From the NCBI GenBank assembly GCA_001782075.1, contig MFNO01000033.1, forward strand, positions 1 through 32,113: a stretch of DNA of 32,113 nucleotides. The letters run 5' to 3'. Made by a program: the position numbers and the translations under genes. The stretch is from Candidatus Levybacteria bacterium RIFCSPHIGHO2_01_FULL_38_26. Lineage in GTDB: Bacteria > Patescibacteriota > Microgenomatia > Levybacterales > UBA12049. How positions within the stretch are numbered: position 1 is the stretch's first letter; each line of letters starts with the position of its first letter. The notes below the pieces were generated by a model. It did no database searches. It was not told the origin of the DNA and saw nothing but the letters and a program-made list of their open reading frames with translations. Shown piece after piece: positions 17,883 to 25,713 of the stretch.

Positions 17883-19556
17883 ATGACAGAGGCAAATATA
17901 ACGTTTGCAAAAATAGTTTCGTTTCCAAAACCCTCTTCCTGGTCACAAGTCTATAACGCAGGGAGCTTATTTGCTGTTATCTCGCTCAAAAGTCAGGATT
18001 CAAAAGAACAAGAAGAGCCAAACTTGCTAAGCGAGGCTGGGAAAAATGTTCTGCAAAAGCTGGAAGAAGAATTCTTTACTATAGAAGCCAAAACCCTATC
18101 TTCGATAAAACAGGCGGTTACTGTCGCTTTTGATGGCTTGCCAGATGGAATTATACCCTCCTCTACTATAGCTTTTTTTAACAACAACATTTTATATCTT
18201 TTCGCAATTGGCGAGGCAAAAGTATTTATAAAAAGACATGAAAAATTCGGGACAATTCTTGCTTCAGAAAATTCAGATGTCAAATCTATTGCTTCATCCT
18301 CAGGACATGTTCAAAACAGCGATTCGATAATTCTTTGCACAAAATCTTTTTCAGAGCTTATTGACCCTTCATCGTTGTCTTCTTACCTAAATGAATCCGC
18401 ATCTCCCTCTGAAATTGTCGAAAACCTAACGTCCAGTGTACATGAAAAAGAAGAAGGAGCTGCAGCGGCAATCATTATCAAATACATAAAGCGGGATGAG
18501 CCACCAACAGCACAGACACTAAATATACAAATGCCAGAAAAAATAGAAGAGCCAAAAGAACGCGTCTTTGCTCCAAAAGTTCGCTTGCCAATCAATATTA
18601 CCCATTCAAAAAAAGTATATCTAACGATAGCCATAGTAATTTTAATAATTCTAATAGCCAGTGTATTTTTTGCCATAAAAAAACAAAACGACAATAAAAA
18701 CGAAAAGCTCTTTGGCGAAGTTTATCAGAGCGCTTTAGAAAAATATGAAGAAGGCAGCAGTCTTCTTGATCTAAACGCTAGTCTTGCAAAAGAAAGCCTT
18801 CTAGCTTCAAAGCAGTTATTGGAAGAAAACAAAAATAAATTCAAAGAAGGCTCTGAAGAAAACAAGCAAATAACGGATCTTATTAAAAAAATTGACGTAG
18901 GGCTTGAGGAAATTGACAAAAATATCAGTTTTTACTTAAAAACCCAGATAGAAAATCCAAATGCGAGCTTTTTTGCCCAGGACGAGAATCATGTATATAT
19001 CTTGGATGGCAAAAGCATATCAAGGCTTGATAAAAAGAACAACAACTCTGAAGCTCTTATAAACAACGGGTCCTGGAAAACTCCAGCCGGAATAGCAGCA
19101 TACATAGATAATATCTATGTAATAGACAAAGACTCCAATCAAATATTCAAGTTTGTTGAGGAAGATGGTGAATTTGTTAAATCAAATTATTTCAGCGGCA
19201 CACCACCCAGAATGTCAAACGCGGCAGCATTATCTATAGACGGATCTATCTGGGTACTTTTTAAAGACGGTGCGATTCAGAAATTTACAAGAGGAACTAG
19301 GGAAGCCTTCAGCCTTTCAGGTCTTGAAAAACCTTTTTCAAACCCGACAAAAATATTTACAGAAAGAGATATAGAGAATGTTTATATTCTTGACAATGGC
19401 AACTCCCGCGTGGTTGTAATCTCAAAAGACGGCAGCTATCGCACTGAATACAACCACGACGAAATAAAAAACGCAAAGGATTTCGAGGTTTTGGAATCCT
19501 CTAAAAAAATCTACGTTCTCTCGCAAGACAAGACCCACGAAATAATGATTAAATAA
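17883..19556 (+). CDS. Degenerate PP2C-like domain, TM helix and C-terminal NHL/beta-propeller-like protein
   Basis: N-term IIPSSTIAFFNNNILYLFAIGEAKVFIKR..SDSIILCTKSFSELI; TM VYLTIAIVILIILIASVFFAI; repeats such as DENHVYILDGKSISRLD, AAYIDNIYVIDKDSNQIFKF, RDIENVYILDNGNSRVVVIS. Confidence 0.65.
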   Translation: MTEANITFAKIVSFPKPSSWSQVYNAGSLFAVISLKSQDSKEQEEPNLLSEAGKNVLQKLEEEFFTIEAKTLSSIKQAVTVAFDGLPDGIIPSSTIAFFNNNILYLFAIGEAKVFIKRHEKFGTILASENSDVKSIASSSGHVQNSDSIILCTKSFSELIDPSSLSSYLNESASPSEIVENLTSSVHEKEEGAAAAIIIKYIKRDEPPTAQTLNIQMPEKIEEPKERVFAPKVRLPINITHSKKVYLTIAIVILIILIASVFFAIKKQNDNKNEKLFGEVYQSALEKYEEGSSLLDLNASLAKESLLASKQLLEENKNKFKEGSEENKQITDLIKKIDVGLEEIDKNISFYLKTQIENPNASFFAQDENHVYILDGKSISRLDKKNNNSEALINNGSWKTPAGIAAYIDNIYVIDKDSNQIFKFVEEDGEFVKSNYFSGTPPRMSNAAALSIDGSIWVLFKDGAIQKFTRGTREAFSLSGLEKPFSNPTKIFTERDIENVYILDNGNSRVVVISKDGSYRTEYNHDEIKNAKDFEVLESSKKIYVLSQDKTHEIMIK

Positions 19557-19558
19557 CT

Positions 19559-21091
19559 TCAAGTCTCAACGCATAAATTCTGACTGTTTTTCTGCCTGTA
19601 AACAACAGCCACGTTGTCTTTGTAAATCTCTACCATACTATTATCTTTTAGCTCTTTTATTAACCCTTCGTAATTATCTTTTTTTATACCCAATAATAAA
19701 CCTGCTACATCTTTGCCCAACACGTTTTGCATACTTCTAGCAAGAGGCGTGATCTCTCTTTTTTCTTCAAAGGGCAATACAACCGTATCCACCCTGTACT
19801 TGGTAATAACCATGCTTAAGGGAATTTTTCCTGCCAAAACTTTTTTGTGTTCTTCAAGAGCGTAATCACTTTCAGAAAGAGGCGAAACCTCTCTCCTCCA
19901 ACTCGGCATTCTGCCGTCAATAAAAACTTTTTTCTCAGGCAATTTCCAAATTAGATACCCTCCCCAGACATAAACAGAAAATAACTGCCCGCACGACTGG
20001 TTGGCTGAGAGAAACTCCACAGCTTTATTTGGATAGAAAGATCTTTCTTGAAGAATTCTGGCAGAGTAAAGACCTAAGGCAACTTCAACAATCACAACAA
20101 TAGTAACTACTGCCGCAAAAATCGAATATACTTTATTTAGTCTCTCTACCCCATTTTTATAGTTCTTTGCCTCCTGCTCAAACCAAACAAAACCATTTAT
20201 TGTCATAGGAAGAGCCAAAATAAGGAAGAAGGGTAAATGCCGCATGCTGGACAATCCCGCGATTAGCAAGATACAAAACAGAACCAGCTGGGACAAGCTA
20301 TATTTATTTCTATACCTTAAAACAACAAGAACAGAAATCAACGTAAACATCCAGAAAGTAAAATTAAACAAAAATAAAGCAGGCATCCATTCTAAAATGC
20401 TCCACCTCAAAGAAGCATCAGAAATCGACACCCAAAGCTCTTTCCACAATCCTATTCCGTAAGGATTAATAAAAGTAGAAGCTATGCACAAGGCTAAAAT
20501 AGCAATTTCTCCAAGCAAAAGTCTTCTTTGCTCCCATACATGTACTAAGGTAACTACCAATAGCACTGCCAATCCTATTCCAAAGCCTCCGTGTAAATTT
20601 GCCCACAAAATAAAAAAAAGAGGCAGTAAAAATTGCCATTTTTGAGCTTTTTTATGAAACAATATAAAAAGTAAAATTGAAAAGAAAAGCCAGGATATTA
20701 CCTGAACCCTTACTCCAACAAAAACCAAAAACGAACCTGCGGCGAGAACAAACGGCACAAAAGACCATTTTTTAATGGGAAACGGCAGTTGTATTAACGC
20801 TGCAAGTGTTGCTATAAGGGAAAAAATAACTGCAAGTCCTTTCATGCCAATCAGAGGATAAAGTTTTGAAATAACGATATCTGTCAGCCACTCATGATCC
20901 ACAAATGGATAGCTTGGCATCGTATAGGAAAAAGGGTCGTTTTTCGGAATTCCAGTATTTTGTATTATCTCGCCCATTCGAAGGTGCCAGCCAAAATCAG
21001 CATCAAGTAGAATTGCACCCCTTGCCCAAAAAACAATGGCAAAAAACAGAACGGTTGGCAAAAAAAAGAGCAAAACAAATCTATTCTTCAT
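19559..21091 (-). CDS. Polytopic membrane protein, possibly glycosyltransferase-like
   Basis: 510 aa with about 10 TM segments and a short soluble C-terminus; WGGYLIWKLPEKKVFIDGRMPSW. Confidence 0.65.
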   Translation of the reverse strand: MKNRFVLLFFLPTVLFFAIVFWARGAILLDADFGWHLRMGEIIQNTGIPKNDPFSYTMPSYPFVDHEWLTDIVISKLYPLIGMKGLAVIFSLIATLAALIQLPFPIKKWSFVPFVLAAGSFLVFVGVRVQVISWLFFSILLFILFHKKAQKWQFLLPLFFILWANLHGGFGIGLAVLLVVTLVHVWEQRRLLLGEIAILALCIASTFINPYGIGLWKELWVSISDASLRWSILEWMPALFLFNFTFWMFTLISVLVVLRYRNKYSLSQLVLFCILLIAGLSSMRHLPFFLILALPMTINGFVWFEQEAKNYKNGVERLNKVYSIFAAVVTIVVIVEVALGLYSARILQERSFYPNKAVEFLSANQSCGQLFSVYVWGGYLIWKLPEKKVFIDGRMPSWRREVSPLSESDYALEEHKKVLAGKIPLSMVITKYRVDTVVLPFEEKREITPLARSMQNVLGKDVAGLLLGIKKDNYEGLIKELKDNSMVEIYKDNVAVVYRQKNSQNLCVET

Positions 21092-21120
21092 TAAACTTTG
21101 ATATAATCATAACGTATTGT

Positions 21121-21570
21121 ATGAAAATCACAAACCGCAGGGCTTTCTATGACTATCAGTTGCTTGAGAGGCTTGAGGCCGGAATAAATCTTAATGGAGC
21201 CGAGGTCAAGGCTGTAAAGTTTGGCAATGCGGATCTTAAAGGAAGTTTTGTCAGAATTATTGGAAGCGAGGCTTATTTGGTAAACGCCAAAATTTTTCCT
21301 TATCAGTACGCGCGGCCGGAAGGCTATGATGAGTCAAGAACCAGAAAACTACTGCTTCACAAAAAAGAAATTATAGCCCTGAAATCGAAAGCAGAAGGTT
21401 CAAGCCTTGCTCTTGTTCCTGTTTCGATATATACTAAAAATAATCTCATCAAGGTTGAGTTAGCTCTGGCAAAAGGCAAAAAAGAGTACGATAAGAAAGA
21501 AGCGATTAAAAAAAGAGATATTCAAAGAGACATAGAGGTAGAATTACAAGAAAAATCCAAGCTAAGCTGA
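21121..21570 (+). CDS. smpB: SsrA-binding protein SmpB
   Basis: MKITNRRAFYDYQLLERLEAGINLNGAEVKAVKFGNADLKGSFVRI..EAYLVNAKIFPYQYA; next to ssrA. ORF-track start 20905 is an upstream extension. Confidence 0.95.
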   Translation: MKITNRRAFYDYQLLERLEAGINLNGAEVKAVKFGNADLKGSFVRIIGSEAYLVNAKIFPYQYARPEGYDESRTRKLLLHKKEIIALKSKAEGSSLALVPVSIYTKNNLIKVELALAKGKKEYDKKEAIKKRDIQRDIEVELQEKSKLS

Positions 21571-21584
21571 GGCTAATTTAAACC

Positions 21585-21613
21585 TTGACTTCCAGAGCCG
21601 AATTATATATAAT
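21585..21613 (+). promoter_or_regulatory. ssrA promoter TTGACT-N17-TATAAT
   Basis: TTGACT at 21585-21590, 17-bp spacer, TATAAT at 21608-21613, 8 bp before the tmRNA 5' end. Confidence 0.8.
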
Positions 21614-21621
21614 TCGTTATT

Positions 21622-22027
21622 GGGGATGCATTGATTCGACAGGAAATGCACATTGAAAAACTGCAAGCCGACTTTGATTATTAGTCGCTAAACAGAATCA
21701 AAATATAACTGCTAGAAATAGCGTTAATACATTCATCGCGAAGGCAAAAGCCGGACTCGATGGAATGTTTAGACAACCAGCTTTGGCATACGCCTAAGGC
21801 TTAACGTCTTGTTCATATAGTCTTTTCTCAGTGGGATTATATGGGCACAAATTTAGCTGAGAAATAGATTAGGAAATTCGGTTTTCGTCCTTATCTGAAT
21901 TTATAAAACCTTGGCTTTAATCATGCGTGTTGATTCGCAAAGTTTAAAGTGACTTTCAAAAATCGACTAAGCTTGTAGAGGTTTAAAATGTAATTCTTGG
22001 ACTCCGGATCATTCCCGGACATCTCCA
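21622..22027 (+). ncRNA. ssrA: tmRNA (transfer-messenger RNA)
   Basis: 5' GGGGATG..GATTCGACAGG; acceptor partner CATCTCC (22020-22026); T-arm TCCGG-ATCATTC-CCGGA; conserved TAGTC-GCT resume context; GACTAAGCTTGTAGAGG resembles E. coli GACTAAGCATGTAG. Confidence 0.95.
21687..21797 (+). other. tmRNA tag reading frame: AKQNQNITARNSVNTFIAKAKAGLDGMFRQPALAYA*
   Basis: GCT resume codon directly after TTAGTC; open for 36 codons to TAA at 21795-21797. Confidence 0.8.
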
Positions 22028-22082
22028 CCGCGTCAAACGCGGCTTCGCACTTCGCAAGAAGGCGAAAAGCGTTTGCAAGGTG
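22026..22082 (+). other. Long GC-rich hairpin directly after the tmRNA 3' end
   Basis: CAAACGC-GGC-TTCGC-A-CTTC-[GCAA]-GAAG-GCGAA-AA-GCGTTTG, with possible outer CACC/GGTG pairing. Confidence 0.75.
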
Positions 22083-22125
22083 ATCGCGTAAGACTCGACA
22101 CATATTATATATTTCCTAAAGGAAA

Positions 22126-22142
22126 GAAACGTCTGACGTTTC
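22126..22142. repeat. Perfect inverted repeat GAAACGT-CTG-ACGTTTC
   Basis: Read directly; preceded by TTTCC-TAAA-GGAAA (22112-22125). Confidence 0.8.
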
Positions 22143-22146
22143 TACA

Positions 22147-22443
22147 TCAAAATTCTACGTTTGTATCCTCTATAGCGTTCAAGATAAAGGTTTCTATATC
22201 GGCTTTACGACAGATTTACAATTAAGACTTATTAAGCACGTAAAGGGAGAAGTTGTTGCGACCAAATTCAGAAATAAAAGATTGGTTTTAACTAGTTTTT
22301 TGAATATGTCTATTGAAAGTTTTTTTGACACACAAGATCAGCTTACATTATCTATTCATCATCAAGGCGTTATTATTCAAAATGGTGAGGTTTCAAAAGA
22401 ACCTCAAAATTATATCCCAGAACCCCTGGCAATTAACCAATAA
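22147..22443 (+). pseudogene. GIY-YIG endonuclease remnant
   Basis: Open frame SKFYVCILYSVQDKGFYIGFTTDLQLRLIKHVKGEVVATKFRNKRLVLTSF... resembles the GIY-YIG N-terminus, but there is no ATG/GTG/TTG before the motif (stop at 22117) and the C-terminal half is unlike the family. Confidence 0.7.
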
Positions 22444-22484
22444 TCTCCTTAACAAAGAGCTTTAAAATTTATTATCCTATAGCA

Positions 22485-22513
22485 TTGAATTTAGGCGTAT
22501 TTTTTGGTAAAAT
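22485..22513 (+). promoter_or_regulatory. Promoter TTGAAT-N17-TAAAAT
   Basis: -10 ends 6 bp before the ATG at 22520. Confidence 0.65.
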
Positions 22514-22519
22514 ATTTAA

Positions 22520-23281
22520 ATGGTTGAAAGAGCAACGTCTAACGAATCTGTCCGCCGTTATATAAAGGGTGCCCATATTATGGGAGCTGTTGCAGAAGCA
22601 ACAACTGGAACTCCTATTTCTAGCGAGACTCTAGAGAAATGGGAGTCTTTATTTTCTTCAGTTAGAATTGTAGATGATAGAGTGGATAACATAAATTCTC
22701 TTGAGGAAAGACAGGAATTTTATAAAAATGTAAAGATGTCCTTAAAGGGTAATGCAGGTGTGTTCTCAAGTGACGTGCAACTTTCTGAAGCTATGAATTC
22801 AGTCAGAAGCTTATCGGAGTCACTATCTGAGAGGGAAAGGGCTAATTTTCTTGGGGCTTTGGGTGGGACATTAAAGGTTACTGAAAAAATTAAAACAGAA
22901 GAGAATCCGGATAGATTTTCTTTCTTAACTAGGCTTGAAGGACAGTTTATGAGCAGAGCCTTTATTTCGCTTCTTCCTGATGAGTACAGAAAGAGATCGA
23001 GGTACAGAAATTTGGCAAAGATAATTGTTAGAATAGGAAGGTCTGGAAACAGTCTTGATTCATTTTTCGACTTGCCGGATGATTATAAATATGGTGAAGT
23101 AAAGATTAGACCGACACTTGGTAACAGGGTGAGGTTGTTAAAAAATTCTGTATGTGATGTCGGTTATATTTTGAAAAGCGTAAAACCTTCAAAGAAGCTT
23201 GCCGGTTATTTAGGGTGTACCGTATTTGGTCTTACTCAAAATAGATCAAAAAAAGAGAGGTTAAATACATTCCAAGACTAG
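22520..23281 (+). CDS. Putative class I isoprenoid/terpenoid-synthase-like helical protein
   Basis: DDRVDN (DDxxD-like) and RNLAKIIVRIGRSGNSLDSFFDLPDDYKYGE (second-motif-like). Fold assignment is by eye. Confidence 0.45.
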   Translation: MVERATSNESVRRYIKGAHIMGAVAEATTGTPISSETLEKWESLFSSVRIVDDRVDNINSLEERQEFYKNVKMSLKGNAGVFSSDVQLSEAMNSVRSLSESLSERERANFLGALGGTLKVTEKIKTEENPDRFSFLTRLEGQFMSRAFISLLPDEYRKRSRYRNLAKIIVRIGRSGNSLDSFFDLPDDYKYGEVKIRPTLGNRVRLLKNSVCDVGYILKSVKPSKKLAGYLGCTVFGLTQNRSKKERLNTFQD

Positions 23282-23390
23282 CTTGTTCTGATTTTATTAA
23301 GGGATATGCCAGGCTATATTTTGCAGAATCGGATACCATTTGAAAATATATTCGTCAATTCTGTTTCAACTTTCTTCTGTAATCCCCACT

Positions 23391-24083
23391 TTAACCCCTC
23401 GCCAGAGTGAGGCCAAAAACTTTTTTTGCGCCGTTTCTTTTTAAAATCCTTGCTGCCTCAAGAAGAGTGGATCCAGAGGTCAAAACATCATCAATTAGAA
23501 AAAAGGCTTCGCCTTTTATCAAATCTTTACTTTCATCTTTTACCCCAAATGCATTAGAAATGTTCTCGATACGCTTTTCCCTAGCTAGTCCAAATTGGGA
23601 TTTTGTCTTTTTTACTCTTATCAAAATATCTTTTACCTCTAGTCCTAATTTTTCTCCCAATCCTTTTGCCAAAATAAAAGATTGATTGTACCCTCTGTTT
23701 TTTAACTTGGATGAATGGAGCGGTATGGGGACAAGCTGTGGATAACTTTGCAAAACTGTATTTACTTGTTCATTTTGCAAAACGCCCTCATAAAAAAAGT
23801 CTATGAGTAAGTCTTTCAAATTAGATACATATGGTTTGTATTTAAAAGCATATAAAAGCTTTTTAGCAGTTTTATTATAGGAAATAGATGAAAAAGCACC
23901 GTCAATAGTGTATCTGCCCACGCAAACAGGATGAGTCAGTCCATCAAAAGAATGCTTGTTGCAAACAAGACATACATACGAAGTGTCAAAGGAGAGAAGA
24001 GCAAAACAATCGCCGCAGAGATAATCACCTATTTTTCTGCAACATACGCAATATTTGGGGAAAAGAAAATCCAAAATTCCCAC
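23391..24083 (-). CDS. ComF family phosphoribosyltransferase-like protein
   Basis: FPKYCVCCRKIGDYLCGDCF..CLVCNKH zinc-finger Cys pairs; LVPIPLHSSKLKNRGYNQSFILAKGL; FFLIDDVLTSGSTLLEAARIL (PRPP motif). GTG at 24083 preferred. Confidence 0.9.
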   Translation of the reverse strand: MGILDFLFPKYCVCCRKIGDYLCGDCFALLSFDTSYVCLVCNKHSFDGLTHPVCVGRYTIDGAFSSISYNKTAKKLLYAFKYKPYVSNLKDLLIDFFYEGVLQNEQVNTVLQSYPQLVPIPLHSSKLKNRGYNQSFILAKGLGEKLGLEVKDILIRVKKTKSQFGLAREKRIENISNAFGVKDESKDLIKGEAFFLIDDVLTSGSTLLEAARILKRNGAKKVFGLTLARG

Positions 24084-24134
24084 ACGATGAGTGTAGCAGA
24101 AGAAGAACTCTGATGGTATAATGTAGGTTGCTAA

Positions 24135-24219
24135 GGAGAGTGGGCCGGACGGCAAGGCACAAGTTTGCTAAACTTGCAGGGTGAATAGCCCTGAATGGGT
24201 TCGACTCCCATACTCTCCG
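24135..24219 (+). tRNA. tRNA-Ser(GCT)
   Basis: Acceptor GGAGAGT/ACTCTCC; anticodon arm CAAGT-TTGCTAA-ACTTG; variable arm; T-arm ATGGG-TTCGACT-CCCAT. Confidence 0.95.
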
Positions 24220-24232
24220 CACTTTAATCAAA

Positions 24233-24314
24233 GGAGGGTTGGCCGAGCGGTAAGGCGTTAGTCTTGAAAACTAATGGGCGTAAGCCCTCAGGGGTTCGAA
24301 TCCTCTACCCTCCG
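24233..24314 (+). tRNA. tRNA-Ser(TGA)
   Basis: Acceptor GGAGGGT/ACCCTCC; anticodon arm TTAGT-CTTGAAA-ACTAA; long variable arm. Confidence 0.95.
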
Positions 24315-24353
24315 CAACTTGTTTAATCTTTAAAACAAGATATAATTTAAACT

Positions 24354-24698
24354 ATGGAAACTCCAGAGCTTTCAGATATTGAAAAAAAAATTAAAAAAGA
24401 GGAGGAACAGGATATAATAGACTTAGGGGAAACTTTAAAAAGGAAAATTGCAGAAAACGGTGGACAATTTTCTGAGACGATACCTATATTGCCTGATGGG
24501 AAATTAGAAATCATGGATAAGGATAATAATTTAAAGTCTTTATTTGCACACCGAGGGCGGGACAATCCAGAAGATCTATATAGGCTTGCCTTTAAAGTGC
24601 AACAAAAAGCGCCCGAGTTGGTCTTTACATTTGCGAGAGCTAGCGAGGGGCAATCAATTTCGTATACAGTGCAGAGTCCCCCAAAGCAGACGGTGTAA
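24354..24698 (+). CDS. Hypothetical protein
   Basis: 114 aa ORF with promoter TTGTTT (24319)-N16-TATAAT (24341) 7 bp before the ATG. Confidence 0.6.
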   Translation: METPELSDIEKKIKKEEEQDIIDLGETLKRKIAENGGQFSETIPILPDGKLEIMDKDNNLKSLFAHRGRDNPEDLYRLAFKVQQKAPELVFTFARASEGQSISYTVQSPPKQTV

Positions 24699-24812
24699 GC
24701 ATAGAAGACTGCTGGAATCTTTGGTAATAAGTTCCAACATAGTCAACTAGACACCGCCATCTTTACAAGATGCTACATTGACTTCCGACTTTTTCTGTTA
24801 TACATTAAAATC

Positions 24813-25367
24813 ATGGAAGAAAAAAGCCTGCCCAAAGGACACCAAAATGAGCCTTCAAATCAGCCGCAAAATCCTACCCGTGAGGTAAAAACCCTTCTTT
24901 CCTGGAGCGCTCCCGGCAGACCCTTTAGAAAAAGGAGCAGGCAGTATTATTTAACAAGCCTTCTTATCATGTTTTTTGTGGAAATAGTGCTTTTTCTTTT
25001 TTCTCAATATATGCTGATGGCTCTTGTAATATCTTTTGTTTTCGTCGCTTTTGCTTTGGCAAGCGTTCCGCCCCGTGATTTCAAATACAGAATAAGCACC
25101 GAGGGAATCACAATCGAAGACCATTTTTTCCTCTGGCAGGAACTATATGATTTTTACTTCATGAAACGAGAAGGAACTGAAGTCCTTCATGTAAGCACCC
25201 GCGCTCTTATCCCGGGAGAACTGACAATAACTTTAGGAGATATTAATCACGACAAGATAAAATCAGCACTTCTTCCCTATCTCCCGTATAGAGAAGTAAC
25301 CCAGCCAACATTTATTGAGAAATCCGGAGATTGGCTTGCGCGCACTTTCCCCCTTGAAAAACCCTAA
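24813..25367 (+). CDS. Hypothetical membrane protein (2 TM, PH-like C-terminus)
   Basis: YYLTSLLIMFFVEIVLFLFSQYMLMALVISFVFVAFALASV then soluble RISTEGITIEDHFFLWQELYDFYF. Confidence 0.7.
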   Translation: MEEKSLPKGHQNEPSNQPQNPTREVKTLLSWSAPGRPFRKRSRQYYLTSLLIMFFVEIVLFLFSQYMLMALVISFVFVAFALASVPPRDFKYRISTEGITIEDHFFLWQELYDFYFMKREGTEVLHVSTRALIPGELTITLGDINHDKIKSALLPYLPYREVTQPTFIEKSGDWLARTFPLEKP

Positions 25368-25374
25368 AATAAAT

Positions 25375-25403
25375 TTGCTTCGAAGATCTTAATGGAGTAA
25401 AAT
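25375..25403 (+). promoter_or_regulatory. Promoter TTGCTT-N17-TAAAAT upstream of the structured tRNA-Arg leader
   Basis: Read directly; predicts a start near 25410 and a leader of about 84 nt before tRNA-Arg(GCG). Confidence 0.6.
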
Positions 25404-25449
25404 ATAACCGCGCAAAGGGCTGAGTTGAAAGTGTCCCTTTGCGAATCCC

Positions 25450-25492
25450 TAAAGGGAAATCGTCGGGAAAAACCGTGAGGTTTGTCCCGTTT
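25450..25492 (+). repeat. tRNA-Arg leader hairpin element, copy 1
   Basis: TAAAGGGAAATCGTCGGGAAAAACC-GTGA-GGTTTGTCCCGTTT ending 1 nt before tRNA-Arg(GCG). Confidence 0.8.
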
Positions 25493-25493
25493 A

Positions 25494-25565
25494 GCGCCCA
25501 TAGCTTAACGGATAGAGTTGCGGCTTGCGGAGCCGTAGATCCCAGTTCGATTCTGGGTGGGCGCG
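25494..25565 (+). tRNA. tRNA-Arg(GCG)
   Basis: Acceptor GCGCCCA/TGGGCGC; anticodon loop TTGCGGA; T-arm CCCAG-TTCGATT-CTGGG; followed by CCA. Confidence 0.92.
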
Positions 25566-25579
25566 CCAAATTAAAACAT

Positions 25580-25664
25580 GGAGGGTTCGCATAGTGGACA
25601 ATTGCACGAGTTTCGAAAACTCGAGGGAGTAATCCCTACACAGGTTCAAATCCTGTACCCTCCG
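25580..25664 (+). tRNA. tRNA-Ser(CGA)
   Basis: Acceptor GGAGGGT/ACCCTCC; anticodon arm CGAGT-TTCGAAA-ACTCG; variable arm. Confidence 0.95.
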
Positions 25665-25713
25665 CAACACTTTTCTATAGCAAAGATTTATCAAAACAAG
25701 TTAATAAAACAAT

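Noticed and set aside
20905-21120. Upstream extension of the smpB ORF
   Set aside because: SmpB homology begins at the ATG at 21121; the extension overlaps the divergent gene and the promoter.
21622-22027. Two-piece (permuted) tmRNA
   Set aside because: The 5' GGGGATG and 3' CATCTCC acceptor strands are in standard order on one strand with the tag frame between them.
21921-22103. Minus-strand ORF MCRVLRDHLANAFRLL...
   Set aside because: Antisense to the tmRNA 3' end and its hairpin; no independent coding evidence.
24025-24231. Minus-strand ORF MIKVRRVWESNPFRAIHPASLANLC..
   Set aside because: Antisense to tRNA-Ser(GCT).
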